Shown here: piece after piece, positions 47,500-57,363 of the stretch
Layout of the letters: each line of letters starts with the position of its first letter
Position numbering within the stretch: the first letter of the stretch is position 1
From: Pohlia nutans
Lineage: Eukaryota > Streptophyta > Bryopsida > Bryales > Mniaceae
NCBI GenBank assembly: GCA_022496805.1
Contig: CM040101.1
Location: forward strand, 8,372,501 to 8,436,500
Reading direction: 5' to 3'
Length of the DNA stretch: 64,000 nt
The notes under the pieces: generated by a model
What the model saw: only the letters and a program-made list of their open reading frames with translations
What the model was told of the DNA's origin: nothing
Database searches by the model: none
Program-made: the position numbers and the translations under genes

Positions 47500-47971
47500 A
47501 CCCTAAAAGCCCGAGGGATATTGCATGAAACATAGTTGTGTTATAACATGTGCCTCCTATATGTTTGATGAAGTTTGGTTCAATAGACAAAATGTAGGGC
47601 TTCATTTCTACAAATTATCTGTATGGTCAAACTTCCAAAAATAAATTTAGGCATTTTCAAATGAATTCAAAAGCATTAACCTTTGAAAATTTGTATAAAA
47701 TATAATCAAAAGAAATAATGGAGGGAACATCATTACTTTCTCCAAATAGCAAATTTTATAACACTAAGACAATGTTGAGGTGATTCACTTTGAAAAATTC
47801 TCCCGGGTGGAGTTTAACTCGAAATGATATAATTCAAATTGCGTTAGAAAGTAAACTTGATGTAGTATTTTAATTTAATTTAATTTTTTTTTGAAAATAT
47901 ATAATTTTTGTTCCAGGCAGCCTATTAGATTCGGGCAACGATCAGAAAATGGTCGTTTGAGCGCTTAGGGG
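47500..47971. mobile_element. TTAA-type element sharing its TTAA with the neighbour
   Basis: Starts accctaaaagcccgaggg immediately after the TTAA that closes the preceding element and ends gagcgcttagggg before TTAA (47972-47975). Homologous to 1066-1613 in reverse. Confidence 0.7.
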
Positions 47972-48706
47972 TTAAGCTTAAGATCTTTGACACAATCCCT
48001 TATTCCCAATGCTAAATGCTATTCCTCGACAAAATATGTGCCAGATTCGGAGGTGAGCAGTGCGTAGACTGAAGAACCTTATGTTTGGAGAGATTTCAAA
48101 TCAAGTTGTTCAAATTGGCTTCATTCTCAGAGAACAACACTTGAACAACTCTTGAACTCTGACACCCCTAGTGAGATCCTGGGAATGGGCTCGCATTCAA
48201 TTGGGGAATGGGGGACATTGGTAAAGTGATGCTCTAGGGTGGATAGGACCCAGGATCGTAGGACACGTGGCAAAGCATCACATCTGTTGGTTGAGCCGTG
48301 CCTTCAGGCCTACTACCGGTAACAGGATTTTTATTTGAATTCTTAATTTAACTTTTTTTAAACTTTCTTTTTCAGCCGCTCATAACACTCTTAGGGGGTT
48401 TTTACACTAGTGACCAAGAGCCGGGATGGATAATTCTCTTGGTCACGGCCCTTGGTCAAGAGCCATGACCAAGAGCCAAGTTTCCCATCCATTGGTCACC
48501 AACAATAGTGTAAAGTGAACTTGGACCGGCCGGCTAGGTGGGCTGAATTTTTTAATGTATTTTTGAAAAGAGTAGATTTAATAACTTACATTTCTTTTGC
48601 ACTCCTCGTTTAGGTCTTCTTCTCTCTCTTCTTCTCCCTTTCCTCTCTTCTCTTGTTTTCACTCATCTTCTCACCTTGTACTGGAATTTCAGCAATTAGG
48701 GTTGTA

Positions 48707-50095
48707 ATGGAGGAGAGGAAGAGGGACCTTGTATTGGCGTTGGGATTGTATATGTGCTTGTATATGATAGTACGACATGTTGTGAATATGCAATCGCTGA
48801 TTTTGCAAGGAGAATGGGAGAAATTTGCCATTTTCAGCATTTTGTGGGAGAGCATGGGACGTGAGGAGCGTAGTATTTGGAGTCATGTACGACAAGTTGG
48901 GTTTACGGATCGTTTCTTGTTGGGTTCTTTCACAGAGAAGATGTTTAAGCAAAGAACTCGGATTAGCCATGGTACATTCAGATTTCTTTGTGAAAAATTG
49001 GGTCCATTTCTGAAAAAGAAGGATACACGTATGAAGGCTGCTATTTCTGTTGAAACTAGGATTGCGGTTTCTTTGTGCAGATTGGGTACTGGAAATGGGT
49101 TGTTGCTTGTAGGAGAGGTGTATGGAATTGCTGAATGTACAACTTCTTGCATAGTAAAGGAATTTTGTAAGGTTGTTAGAAAACACTTATTAAGGGTTTT
49201 AGTCCAATTTCCTAGTGAATCGCAGTTTAGGGTTTTGGCTTCTCAATTCGAAGCCTTACATGGAATTCCTTACATAGTGGGTGCAATTGATGGTTCACAT
49301 ATTCATGTTTTAGCTCCTGTAATTGGGGGGGAAGATTACTATTGTCGGAAATCATTCCATTCAGCAATTTTACAGGGAATTGTTGATGTGAATTGCAAGT
49401 TTTGGGATTTTGAATTCAGGTGGGCTGGTAGTCTTCACGATTGGTCTGTTTTTCAAGTGACAAAAATAGGGAAAGCATTCATGGAAGGAAAATATATGCC
49501 ATATAAATTGATAGGTGATGCAGCCTATCCGGTTAGGCCGTGGATGTACTGCCCATTCAAAGGGCAAAAAGATGGACTATCTCGATGTCGTGCAAACTAG
49601 AATTTTATCCAGTCTTCAACACGAATGTGTGTTGAACGAGCATTTGGCATATTGAAAGGGAGGTGGAGAATCATAATGAAACGATCTGATATTCCATTAC
49701 GTATGGTTCCTGATGTAGTTTGTACTTGTATAGTATTGCACAATTTGTGCATAACTATGAAGGATGCTTTTGACAAAATCTGGATTGATGAAGCAGAGAG
49801 TGAATTGGCCCAAAAAATTGCAAATGGCGAAGCAAGGGAAGGATCAGAAGTGCGTGGTGCACGAGCTGCAATTGAAGAAGTGAGGAGCAGAATTCAATGT
49901 AGACAGAATTCAGTAGTTGAAGATGTAGTTGATGAAGAAACTGAAGCTTTTTTGATTGCAGAAAATGAGAAGGACACAGATTTGCTTCGGGAAGCAACAA
50001 ATATACATGAAGTTTTGGCTACAAGCCTGTGGGAAGCCAAACTTTGTGAATACAATCCTAGTGGCTATTCTGATACTGATTCAGATTCTAACTAA
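48707..50095 (+). pseudogene. Harbinger DDE transposase with one in-frame stop
   Basis: Starts MEERKRDLVLALG; an upstream in-frame ATG at 48653 is possible. DDE_Tnp_4 features: a helical N-terminal region, then VGAIDGSHIHV (first D), KLIGDAAYPV (second D) and, beyond the stop, CVERAFGILKGRWR (the E). The only lesion seen is TAG at 49598-49600, between DGLSRCRAN and NFIQSSTRM. The frame continues unchanged to 50095, so a single substitution separates it from an open frame of about 460 codons. The enzyme would cut and join the element at TWA targets and needs the Myb-like partner for DNA binding or nuclear import. The element was therefore active fairly recently. Confidence 0.9.
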
Positions 50096-50539
50096 TAGAG
50101 TAGTTAGAATTTCTCTAGCAAGTTTGCAAAAAATTTATCCATGTTCTTCAACAAATCCGATTGTCGAGGTCCTCATTTCTTTCTGTTGCACTTGCTGGGA
50201 TCGCATTTTTTACACTAGCACGAGTGCTGTTCCATATGTCCATCTCATCAAACCACCTACAGTCTTGTTTCCTATCTATGCCTGAATTCTTGTTAGCCCT
50301 CTTGTCATTTCTGTAATCCTTCAAAATGGCCTTGTACTTCTTCTTGCAAGAAAGCCATGTGCGGTTAAATCCTCTAATTCCCGCGACCATCCGAGCTTGT
50401 AACTTGATCCATGTGTTCATCCCTATGGTAGGAGAGAGAAACCACCAAGAAAATGTCAAAAAAATGCTCCAAGGCCATCAAATTAGCTCCTGAAAAAAGT
50501 GGACATCACATGTGGTGGCTCTATTTAGCATAAAGAGAA

Positions 50540-50810
50540 GTGCGAGGAGATTGTGGACACCAAGAAAGTAGGAGGAGATGGTGGTGGAAGGTGTTGGAAC
50601 TCTATCCTCGGAGGAGAGCGGGGTTCAAACCCCCTCGCGCGCGAGACCTCCAAGGTGGAAAAAAGGGAACCCCGAAGCCCCCGCGGCAGCTCACGCATTT
50701 TGGGGGGTAGGGGGGCATGGGGCTGGCGGCTAAGGCGAAGGCCTTTAAAAGGCCGCAACAGGCGAAACGGCGAATTTTTTTTTGTTCAAAATTTCCTACC
50801 GAAGCTTCAA
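50540..50810 (+). other. GC-rich intron insert with tRNA-like B box
   Basis: Lies in the intron of the Myb-like gene and is much more GC-rich than its surroundings. ggggttcaaacccc (about 50628-50641) is a pol III B-box-like T-arm. An A-box-like tggtggaaggtgttgg sits about 45 bp upstream, and an A/T run ends it. Possibly a SINE. No TSD established. Confidence 0.3.
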
Positions 50811-50895
50811 AACATTTGAGATTCATAGACATTCATACCTTGATTGTTTGCTGTCTTGGCGAATTCCTCTTCCATTTCACCTCGGATGGCTATGA

Positions 50896-51153
50896 TATTG
50901 AAGGTAGAGAAGATTGCACAAGGCACACACACAAACACAAGGAATGCGTAGAAAGAGATAATCTTTACTCAAAGGCCTTCCACCTTAAGTAGTGTACACT
51001 AGGAGGTCACCATGGACAAACCATATGGGATAACTCATCACAAGGACACTCTAGAGATCAGCCCATGCCTAACCCCTCCTCCCACACACCATTATTTAGC
51101 ACCCGTACGTCTTTGGCTTCTAGCAATACTACGTTGCATCAATTACCTCAATA
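50896..51153 (-). repeat. 3' LTR of young Copia
   Basis: 258 bp, identical to the 5' LTR. The inner neighbour on the minus strand, cgcaaagtgggag, is the polypurine tract. The pol frame ends 25 nt inside this LTR. Confidence 0.95.
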
Positions 51154-54100
51154 CTCCCACTTTGCGTAGAGCCAAAGCCTCTAAGTCCAAATGCTATTAC
51201 TAATCGTTGGTGTCGGTCTCTACAAAGACCCTTTGTGAGCACATCCGCCACCATGTGCTCCGTTGGGCAATACTCCAAATGTATAACTCCCAATTCCAAC
51301 TTCTCCCGAATGAAGTGGTATTGCACATCAATGTGCTTCGTGCGTGAATGATGTGTAGGGTTCTTTGCAAGTGAAATGCACCCTTGGTTGTCACACATAA
51401 TCGTTGTAGCCTCACCTTGTGTGCAACCCACATCCACCATTAGTTGCCTCAACCAAATGGCCTCCTTCGTGGCATGGCTCGTAGCCATGTACTCGGCCTC
51501 CACCGTTGATGTCGCCGTGGTTTGTTGCCGCTTGCTATTCCACGACACCGCTCCCGATCCGACCTTGAACATGTAGCCCGTTGTCGATCTTCGATCGCTC
51601 GTGTCTCCCGCGTAGTCCGCGTCACAATAGCCGCTCAACACAATGTCTTTGCCTCCAAGACACAACTTCACATCGCTTGTGCCCCTCAAATAACGCATGA
51701 TCTTCTTGACCGTCATCCAATGCATCGAGCCCGGTCTCGCCATGTGTTGACTCACCACGCTAATTGGATACGCAAGGTCGGGCCGTGTCGCAATCATCGC
51801 ATACATCAAGGACCCCACCGCTTGCTTGTATGGCACCTCCGCCATCGATTTAGCCTCCATCGCATACTCCTCCTCCGAAAGCTTGACGAGCTTGGAGTTT
51901 GCATCCAATGGTGTTGCCACGGGCTTACAATCCTCCATCCCGAATCTCTTGAGCACGTCCATCACATACTTGCCTTGACTCATGGTGATAGTGCGTGTAG
52001 CCCTGTCTCGCACAAACTCAACACCAAGACAAAAGTGCAATTCTCCAAGATCACTCATCTCGTACTCTCTCTCAAGCATGCCTTTTAATGCATTCATTAA
52101 ACTCATGAGGCTTGCAAGAATGATCAAATCATCAACATATATGATCACAATCACCACATGTTGCCCGTCTTGCATGAAGTAGAGACTATGATCCGCAATG
52201 CTCCTAGTAAACCCGTGTGCAACCAAGAACGTGTCAATCTTTTGGTACCACGCTCTTGGAGATTGTTTCAACCCATACAATGATTTTTGCAACTTACAAA
52301 CAAGGTGCTCTTTACCTTGTTGCACAAACCCCTCAGGTTGCACCATGTAGATGTCCTCCTCCAAATCGCCATTCAAAAATGCGGTCTTCACATCCATTTG
52401 ATGCATCTCCAAGTCCAAGGCCGCTCCAATGGCAAGAATGCATCGAATGGTGGTGAACTTGGCCACGGGAGCAAATGTCTCGTGAAAGTCCACCCCATGC
52501 ACTTGCGCGAACCCCTTGGCTACTAATCTTGCCTTGTGACGCACAACAATACCCGAAACATCCCTCTTTGTCCGAAACACCCATTTGCAACCAATGGGGT
52601 TGCGATCCTTTGGAATGGGAGTTAATTGCCACGTACCGTTAGCAATTAGAGAGTCGTACTCCTCTTGCATGGCGCGCTCCCACTTGACCGCATCCTCACC
52701 TTGCATGGCTTCTCGAATGGTCAATGGACCATCCGATAATGCCACATTCGCATGCTCGTCCTCCACTTGAGGGAAGATGTGGTTCTTCCACCATTCTCCA
52801 GGTGGCTTGCGCGATCTCTCGGGGTACCACCGCTCGCTTGAAGAAACTTGCTCCTCTTGCGTGCCCTTTGCGCCATTCTTGGCCTTTGAGCTCGATGGCG
52901 CTTCAACAACCTCCGTGTCGCCAGCTTCGTCATCACCGTCATCATCACCTACATCAACAACACTAGGAGACTTGGAGGGTGTGTCCACCAAAACGTCTCC
53001 ACTACTCCCACTTGGACCAACCTCCAAAGGAGCCTCCATCGTAGACTCCTCACAAAATGTCACATCACGTGACCGAATGATCTTCCTCGTGTCCACCGAC
53101 ATGAGTCTATACGCCTTGGTACCTTCATAATACCCAAGAAACACACATTTCAAGGCCTTAGCCTCGAGTTTCGTCCTCCGTTCGTCAGGAACCTTCGCAT
53201 ATGCAATGCATCCGAAGATGCGCATGTGTGCAACACATGGTTGCCTCCCACTCCACGCTTGCTCCGGCGTCATGCCTTCAACCGCGCTTGTTGGACACCG
53301 ATTGCGTGTGTATACCGCATTCACCACCGCTTCCGCCCAAAGGTCCAACTTCAAGTTTTGAGCGTGCAACATGCTCCTCGCCATCTCTACAATGGTGCGA
53401 TTTGCGCGCTCCGCAACTCCATTTTGTTGAGGCGTGTACGGGGCCGAAGTTTGGCGTGCGATGCCTTCATTCTTCAAAAGCTCGTCAAATTTCTTGGACA
53501 TGTACTCGCCGCCATTGTCCGACCGAAACACCTTGATCTTCAACTCGGATTGGTTCTCCACCAATGTCTTGAACTCCTTGAACTTCTCAAAGCACTCACT
53601 CTTGGCTTTGATAGGGTAGAGCCATATCTTCCTTGAAAAATCATCGATGAAGGTCACAAAGTACTTGCAACCTCCCATCGATGTGGTCTTCATGGGGCCA
53701 CACACATCCGAATGCACGATCTCCAAAACTTTTGTAGCCCGTGTCGCCCCTTCACCCGCAAATGGCAACCGTTGTTGCTTGCCTTCAATGCAACCTTCAC
53801 ACGTGAATGTAGAAGCATCCACTTTCAATTGATGAAGATCCATACCGCTTACCATGCCGCGTAGTGTCTTCACACTCTTGATGTTCAAATGGCCAAGTCG
53901 ACGATGCCACAACGCCAACTTGTCGTCCTTCAAGTTTGAATGCGCCAACGCCGCCGATTCCTTCGAATGCACCTTGGAGAACTTGATGTGGTACAAGCCC
54001 TCGTGTTCTTCAATGATGGCCACCTCATCTCGACTCGGTGACAGTACATAACACCCCTTATCACTAAACTCAACCCTCAAATGCTTTGCCACTAATTGCC

Positions 54101-55283
54101 TCACCGATAGTAAATTTGCCGTTAATTTGGGAACGTGGAGGACATCTTGGATAGTGATTGTCTTCACACGACCCCTCACCTCGGTGTCTACAACAATTTG
54201 GCCCTTGCCAACGGCCTCAAGCACCGTATCATCTCCCAAAATCACTCTCCTTGGATTAATGAGAGCATACGAATGAAAACAAGTTTTATGTGGTGACATG
54301 TGGCTTGTAGCCCCCGAATCAACAATCCAATCACTCGTACTACCATTGCACGATACATTGCTTGCCATGTTTGCATACTCATCACCAACCTCAATCCAAT
54401 CACTCATGCTTGCATCACCCTCGATACCATCACTCATGCTTGCATCACCCTCGATGCCATCGCTCATGCTTGCCTCATATCTAGCCGTAAATGCGTACTC
54501 ATCATCGTCACGAGTTTTAGTGTTGTTTGCACTCTCCCCTTTCTCATCCCTCTTGCGTTTGAAGCAAAATTTGGCAATGTGGCCCTTCTTACCACAATAG
54601 AAGCACACCTTGTTGCTTGAGCTCCCACCGCCTCCATTCTTGAATTGCTTCGCCACGAGTGCCGCTCCATCTTCTCGAGACTCGTTCTCCTTTCGCCGCG
54701 AAAGCTCGTGCAACAACCGTGAGGTCACATAGTCCAATGTGAGCTCCGTAATGGGTCTTGACTCCATTGCCACGATGAGGTACTCGTATGATGATGGAAG
54801 GCTCTCCAAAAGTGTCATCACGATGTCACCATCCGTAACCGACACGTCGCAACCGTTGAGTTGATCCGCGAGAGCTTTGACCTTGTTGATGTGCGCCAAC
54901 ATGTCATCTTCTTCGCCCATCTTGATGGTGAAGAACTTGCGCCTCAAAAACAAAATGTTGGCCAATGTTTTCGCTTCGTGAATGTTGCAAAGCTTGGACC
55001 ATGCTTCCGCGGGTGTCTTGCACGAACGAATGTGCGCAAGTTGCGAATCCGCGAGGTTGAGTGCCAAAATGGCAAATGCCTTCTTCTCCCTCCTCGTGTA
55101 CGCTTGCATGATCCTAGGATCCGTAGAAGAGAAAGGAGGTTCCTCACTATCCTCGACAATCTCCCACAACTCCTTCTCGGCCATCACCATCTCCATTTTG
55201 AATTTCCACAAGTGGAAATTCACCCCATCGAACTTGTCCACGACCTTGGGACCCTCACCCTCAAAAGATGCCATGATCCTCAC
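51129..55283 (-). CDS. Copia gag-pol polyprotein, intact
   Basis: 1384 residues; starts MRIMASFEGE, and the second ATG (MASFEG) may be the usual start. Gag of UBN2 type covers ~1-215, then zinc knuckle CFYCGKKGHIAKFC at ~228-241. Three copies of a G-D-A-S-M-S-D-x-I-E repeat lie near 275-305. Protease DSGATSHMS follows at ~320. Next come the pre-integrase zinc module (WHRRLGHLN, CEGCIEGK) and integrase with HSDVCGPM, RSDNGGEYM and PQQNGVAERAN (the D, D and E all present). RT has MDVKTAFLNG and YVDDLIIL; RNase H has YCDADYAGD, STVEAEYMA and CDNQGC. All catalytic residues I can check are intact. It encodes everything needed for reverse transcription and integration in cytoplasmic particles and nucleus. 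Confidence 0.97.
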   Translation of the reverse strand: MRIMASFEGEGPKVVDKFDGVNFHLWKFKMEMVMAEKELWEIVEDSEEPPFSSTDPRIMQAYTRREKKAFAILALNLADSQLAHIRSCKTPAEAWSKLCNIHEAKTLANILFLRRKFFTIKMGEEDDMLAHINKVKALADQLNGCDVSVTDGDIVMTLLESLPSSYEYLIVAMESRPITELTLDYVTSRLLHELSRRKENESREDGAALVAKQFKNGGGGSSSNKVCFYCGKKGHIAKFCFKRKRDEKGESANNTKTRDDDEYAFTARYEASMSDGIEGDASMSDGIEGDASMSDWIEVGDEYANMASNVSCNGSTSDWIVDSGATSHMSPHKTCFHSYALINPRRVILGDDTVLEAVGKGQIVVDTEVRGRVKTITIQDVLHVPKLTANLLSVRQLVAKHLRVEFSDKGCYVLSPSRDEVAIIEEHEGLYHIKFSKVHSKESAALAHSNLKDDKLALWHRRLGHLNIKSVKTLRGMVSGMDLHQLKVDASTFTCEGCIEGKQQRLPFAGEGATRATKVLEIVHSDVCGPMKTTSMGGCKYFVTFIDDFSRKIWLYPIKAKSECFEKFKEFKTLVENQSELKIKVFRSDNGGEYMSKKFDELLKNEGIARQTSAPYTPQQNGVAERANRTIVEMARSMLHAQNLKLDLWAEAVVNAVYTRNRCPTSAVEGMTPEQAWSGRQPCVAHMRIFGCIAYAKVPDERRTKLEAKALKCVFLGYYEGTKAYRLMSVDTRKIIRSRDVTFCEESTMEAPLEVGPSGSSGDVLVDTPSKSPSVVDVGDDDGDDEAGDTEVVEAPSSSKAKNGAKGTQEEQVSSSERWYPERSRKPPGEWWKNHIFPQVEDEHANVALSDGPLTIREAMQGEDAVKWERAMQEEYDSLIANGTWQLTPIPKDRNPIGCKWVFRTKRDVSGIVVRHKARLVAKGFAQVHGVDFHETFAPVAKFTTIRCILAIGAALDLEMHQMDVKTAFLNGDLEEDIYMVQPEGFVQQGKEHLVCKLQKSLYGLKQSPRAWYQKIDTFLVAHGFTRSIADHSLYFMQDGQHVVIVIIYVDDLIILASLMSLMNALKGMLEREYEMSDLGELHFCLGVEFVRDRATRTITMSQGKYVMDVLKRFGMEDCKPVATPLDANSKLVKLSEEEYAMEAKSMAEVPYKQAVGSLMYAMIATRPDLAYPISVVSQHMARPGSMHWMTVKKIMRYLRGTSDVKLCLGGKDIVLSGYCDADYAGDTSDRRSTTGYMFKVGSGAVSWNSKRQQTTATSTVEAEYMATSHATKEAIWLRQLMVDVGCTQGEATTIMCDNQGCISLAKNPTHHSRTKHIDVQYHFIREKLELGVIHLEYCPTEHMVADVLTKGLCRDRHQRLVIAFGLRGFGSTQSGSIEVIDAT

Positions 55284-56077
55284 TTACGTATGCCTCCCCA
55301 CACAAATGAAACCTCAAACTCAAACACACAACTTTGTTTTTGTGATTTTTTGCTTTGATATTGCACCTTTGTGCACCCAATGGGTTTAAAACAACCCCAA
55401 ACACTAGATCAGCACTTTTGTGCTCCACACACGCCTCCCAACACTCAAATGTGAGAACCCTCACCCAAAAATGCAAAGAGGCTCACCAAAACCCCTCAAA
55501 TCACTCAATGGAGCTCAAAACAACTCCAAATGCTTCAATACGACGCCTCAGTGTCCCCAAACACTCAATGCACGTCAATGACACCTTTGTGTCCTTCAAG
55601 AGCACTCACTCAATGCACATGAACTCACACAAGTCCCTCAAAACCCCAATCGCATTGAAATTGCTCAAAACCGCACCTTTGTGCACAAACTAGCTCCAAA
55701 TGAAAATTTGAGCACCCCAAGAGCATGAAACACATGCAACACCTCAAAGCAAGTGCCTAATCACTAGGATCAGATGGTAGACCCTCCACGAGAGTCTTCA
55801 CACCTCACAAATCACTTGCATTTACTCAAATGCTCACAATTGAACCAAACGAAGTTCCACTCGCAACGAAGAGATAGAAGAAAGAAAAGAAGGAGATCAA
55901 GGGAAGAAATTGACCAAAGAGAGTGCTCCAACATGTAACTTCAGCCCATGCACACCTCCAAGAAACACCAACGCTTCAACAAGCTCCAAAACCTCCAACA
56001 ATGCTCCAAAACCGCCCGTTGCGCACCGACCTCAAAATACTTGCACAAATGCAATCTAATACTCATGAAACACACAT

Positions 56078-56093
56078 GAGTGGGCCCATAACC
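56078..56093 (-). promoter_or_regulatory. Primer-binding site matching the anticodon arm of initiator tRNA-Met
   Basis: On the minus strand GGTTATGGGCCCAC directly follows the 5' LTR. This is not the 3'-end complement TGGTATCAGAGC. It is complementary to the plant initiator tRNA-Met anticodon stem-loop (GUGGGCCCAUAACC, from memory of the tRNA). It implies priming by a cleaved 5' half-tRNA, as described for Drosophila copia. Confidence 0.8.
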
Positions 56094-56351
56094 TATTGAA
56101 GGTAGAGAAGATTGCACAAGGCACACACACAAACACAAGGAATGCGTAGAAAGAGATAATCTTTACTCAAAGGCCTTCCACCTTAAGTAGTGTACACTAG
56201 GAGGTCACCATGGACAAACCATATGGGATAACTCATCACAAGGACACTCTAGAGATCAGCCCATGCCTAACCCCTCCTCCCACACACCATTATTTAGCAC
56301 CCGTACGTCTTTGGCTTCTAGCAATACTACGTTGCATCAATTACCTCAATA
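56094..56351 (-). repeat. 5' LTR of young Copia
   Basis: 258 bp, TA..TA termini, identical to 50896-51153. It drives transcription toward lower coordinates. Confidence 0.95.
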
Positions 56352-57111
56352 TATGAGAGTCTCCACTTCAACATCTTTCCACTTCACAGCTGCAGCTTCC
56401 TCTTCTTCATCTGATCCTAGCTCAATTACTGTCTTCTTTCCCTTCTTCTTAGCTTTCTCTTTTGCTAGAGTTGTTCTCGCCCTCTTCTTTGCTACAACTT
56501 TAGGACCCTTTGCTGCAGCTTCTTCTCTTTTCACTTCTAAAATCTGGGCCCCCTGTAAAATTTCGGTTTCTTGTCCTATGTTTTCTATCTCTCTGTCCTC
56601 ACTGTATGGAAGTCTCCTATACGAAGGTGTAGGATACCCTTGAAACGCTCTTTGACCTGAAGTAAACATATTTGGTCCATGTGCAAACTGTAGCTGCAGA
56701 TTTTCTGAAAAATTTGGCACAGGGAATCTAGTCATCCACTCTGAATTCTGAGACCATTCCTGTCCTACTTGAGATTGAGAGTACTCATTGCCCGGACCAT
56801 ATCCCTCCATTGCGAACAAATTGCACTACAAACATACACAAACAATGGAAAAAAAAAAATCATGGATGTAGTTAAAACATGACACATGAGAGAATTGGAG
56901 AAGAGAGAGACATATTTGTTGGGGAAGGATTCAAAAGTTAACGGTTTTTGGGATCTTAAAGACTTAACGGTTTCTTTTCCTCTTCGAAAGACGGGTAGCC
57001 GCCCTGCAACAGTAAAAACAGTTGAGCAAAAAAAAAATAGGCAAAAAATGTTTAAAAAATTTCCATTGGTTAAATTTTTTTTTCCATTGGTTCTTCGTTT
57101 TTTCAGCTCTT

Positions 57112-57175
57112 GGTCACCCGGATATTGCGGCGAGAGAACCTCTTTTGGTGGTCTCGCCGCATTATCCGGGTGACC
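57112..57175. repeat. 24-bp inverted repeat hairpin
   Basis: Arm ggtcacccggatattgcggc at 57112 and its inverse at 57152-57175, with one mismatch over 24 bp and a 16-bp loop. It lies within the Harbinger right end and could be a subterminal transposase or Myb site. Confidence 0.8.
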
Positions 57176-57363
57176 ACGAAACCTTATCCATTTCTGGACA
57201 TGTAGGATTCCATGTCATTTTCTCATCCATATTTTGTCTTGGTCACTTCCTCCTTTTATGGCTAGTGTAAAGTGTACTTGGACCGGCCGGCTCTTATCCT
57301 CCAATCATAGTGCAGAATTTCCCTTGGCCACGGCCCTTGGTCACTAGTGTAAAGACCCCCTTA

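Larger units (their letters stand above)
50896..56351 (-). mobile_element. Young, apparently intact Ty1/Copia retrotransposon
   Basis: 5456 bp with 258-bp LTRs (50896-51153, 56094-56351) that are identical in every base I compared. TSD TATGA lies at 50891-50895 and 56352-56356. The LTRs begin TATTGA and end TCAATA, i.e. TA..TA instead of TG..CA, and only this placement gives a perfect TSD. It carries one continuous 1384-codon gag-pol frame with all motifs present, a primer-binding site and a purine tract. It is inserted in the Myb-like gene of the Harbinger element. Identical LTRs and an open frame mean very recent insertion. Confidence 0.97.
50148..56819 (-). pseudogene. Harbinger Myb/SANT-like partner protein, split by a Copia
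   Basis: Minus strand, ATG at 56819. The first 156 residues contain a basic Lys-rich nuclear-signal-like stretch (KKGKKTVIEL follows KAKK) and an acidic run. The trihelix domain begins at KWKDVEVETLI, where the Copia (50896-56351) has entered. It resumes at 50890 (AIRGEMEEEFAKTANNQ), is spliced at GT 50838 to AG 50423, and ends NTWIKLQARM...CKKKYKAILKDY...CRWFDEMD at 50148. Apart from the insertion the frame is open through the exons. The partner binds Harbinger termini and recruits transposase. Confidence 0.8.
48394..57360 (+). mobile_element. PIF/Harbinger transposon with nested Copia
   Basis: Terminal inverted repeats: GGGGGTTTTTACACTAGTGA at the left, and the inverse of GGGGGTCTTTACACTAGTGA at the right. 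TSD TTA (48391-48393, 57361-57363) is the Harbinger 3-bp TWA type. Subterminal direct repeats gtgtaaagtg-acttggaccggccggc lie at 48511-48537 and 57267-57293. It holds the two genes typical of autonomous members, a DDE transposase (plus) and a Myb/SANT-like protein (minus). Without the nested Copia it would be about 3.5 kb. Confidence 0.93.

Noticed and set aside
50895..56356. TG..CA borders for the young Copia LTR
   Set aside because: They give flanks that do not match. TA..TA borders give the perfect duplication TATGA.
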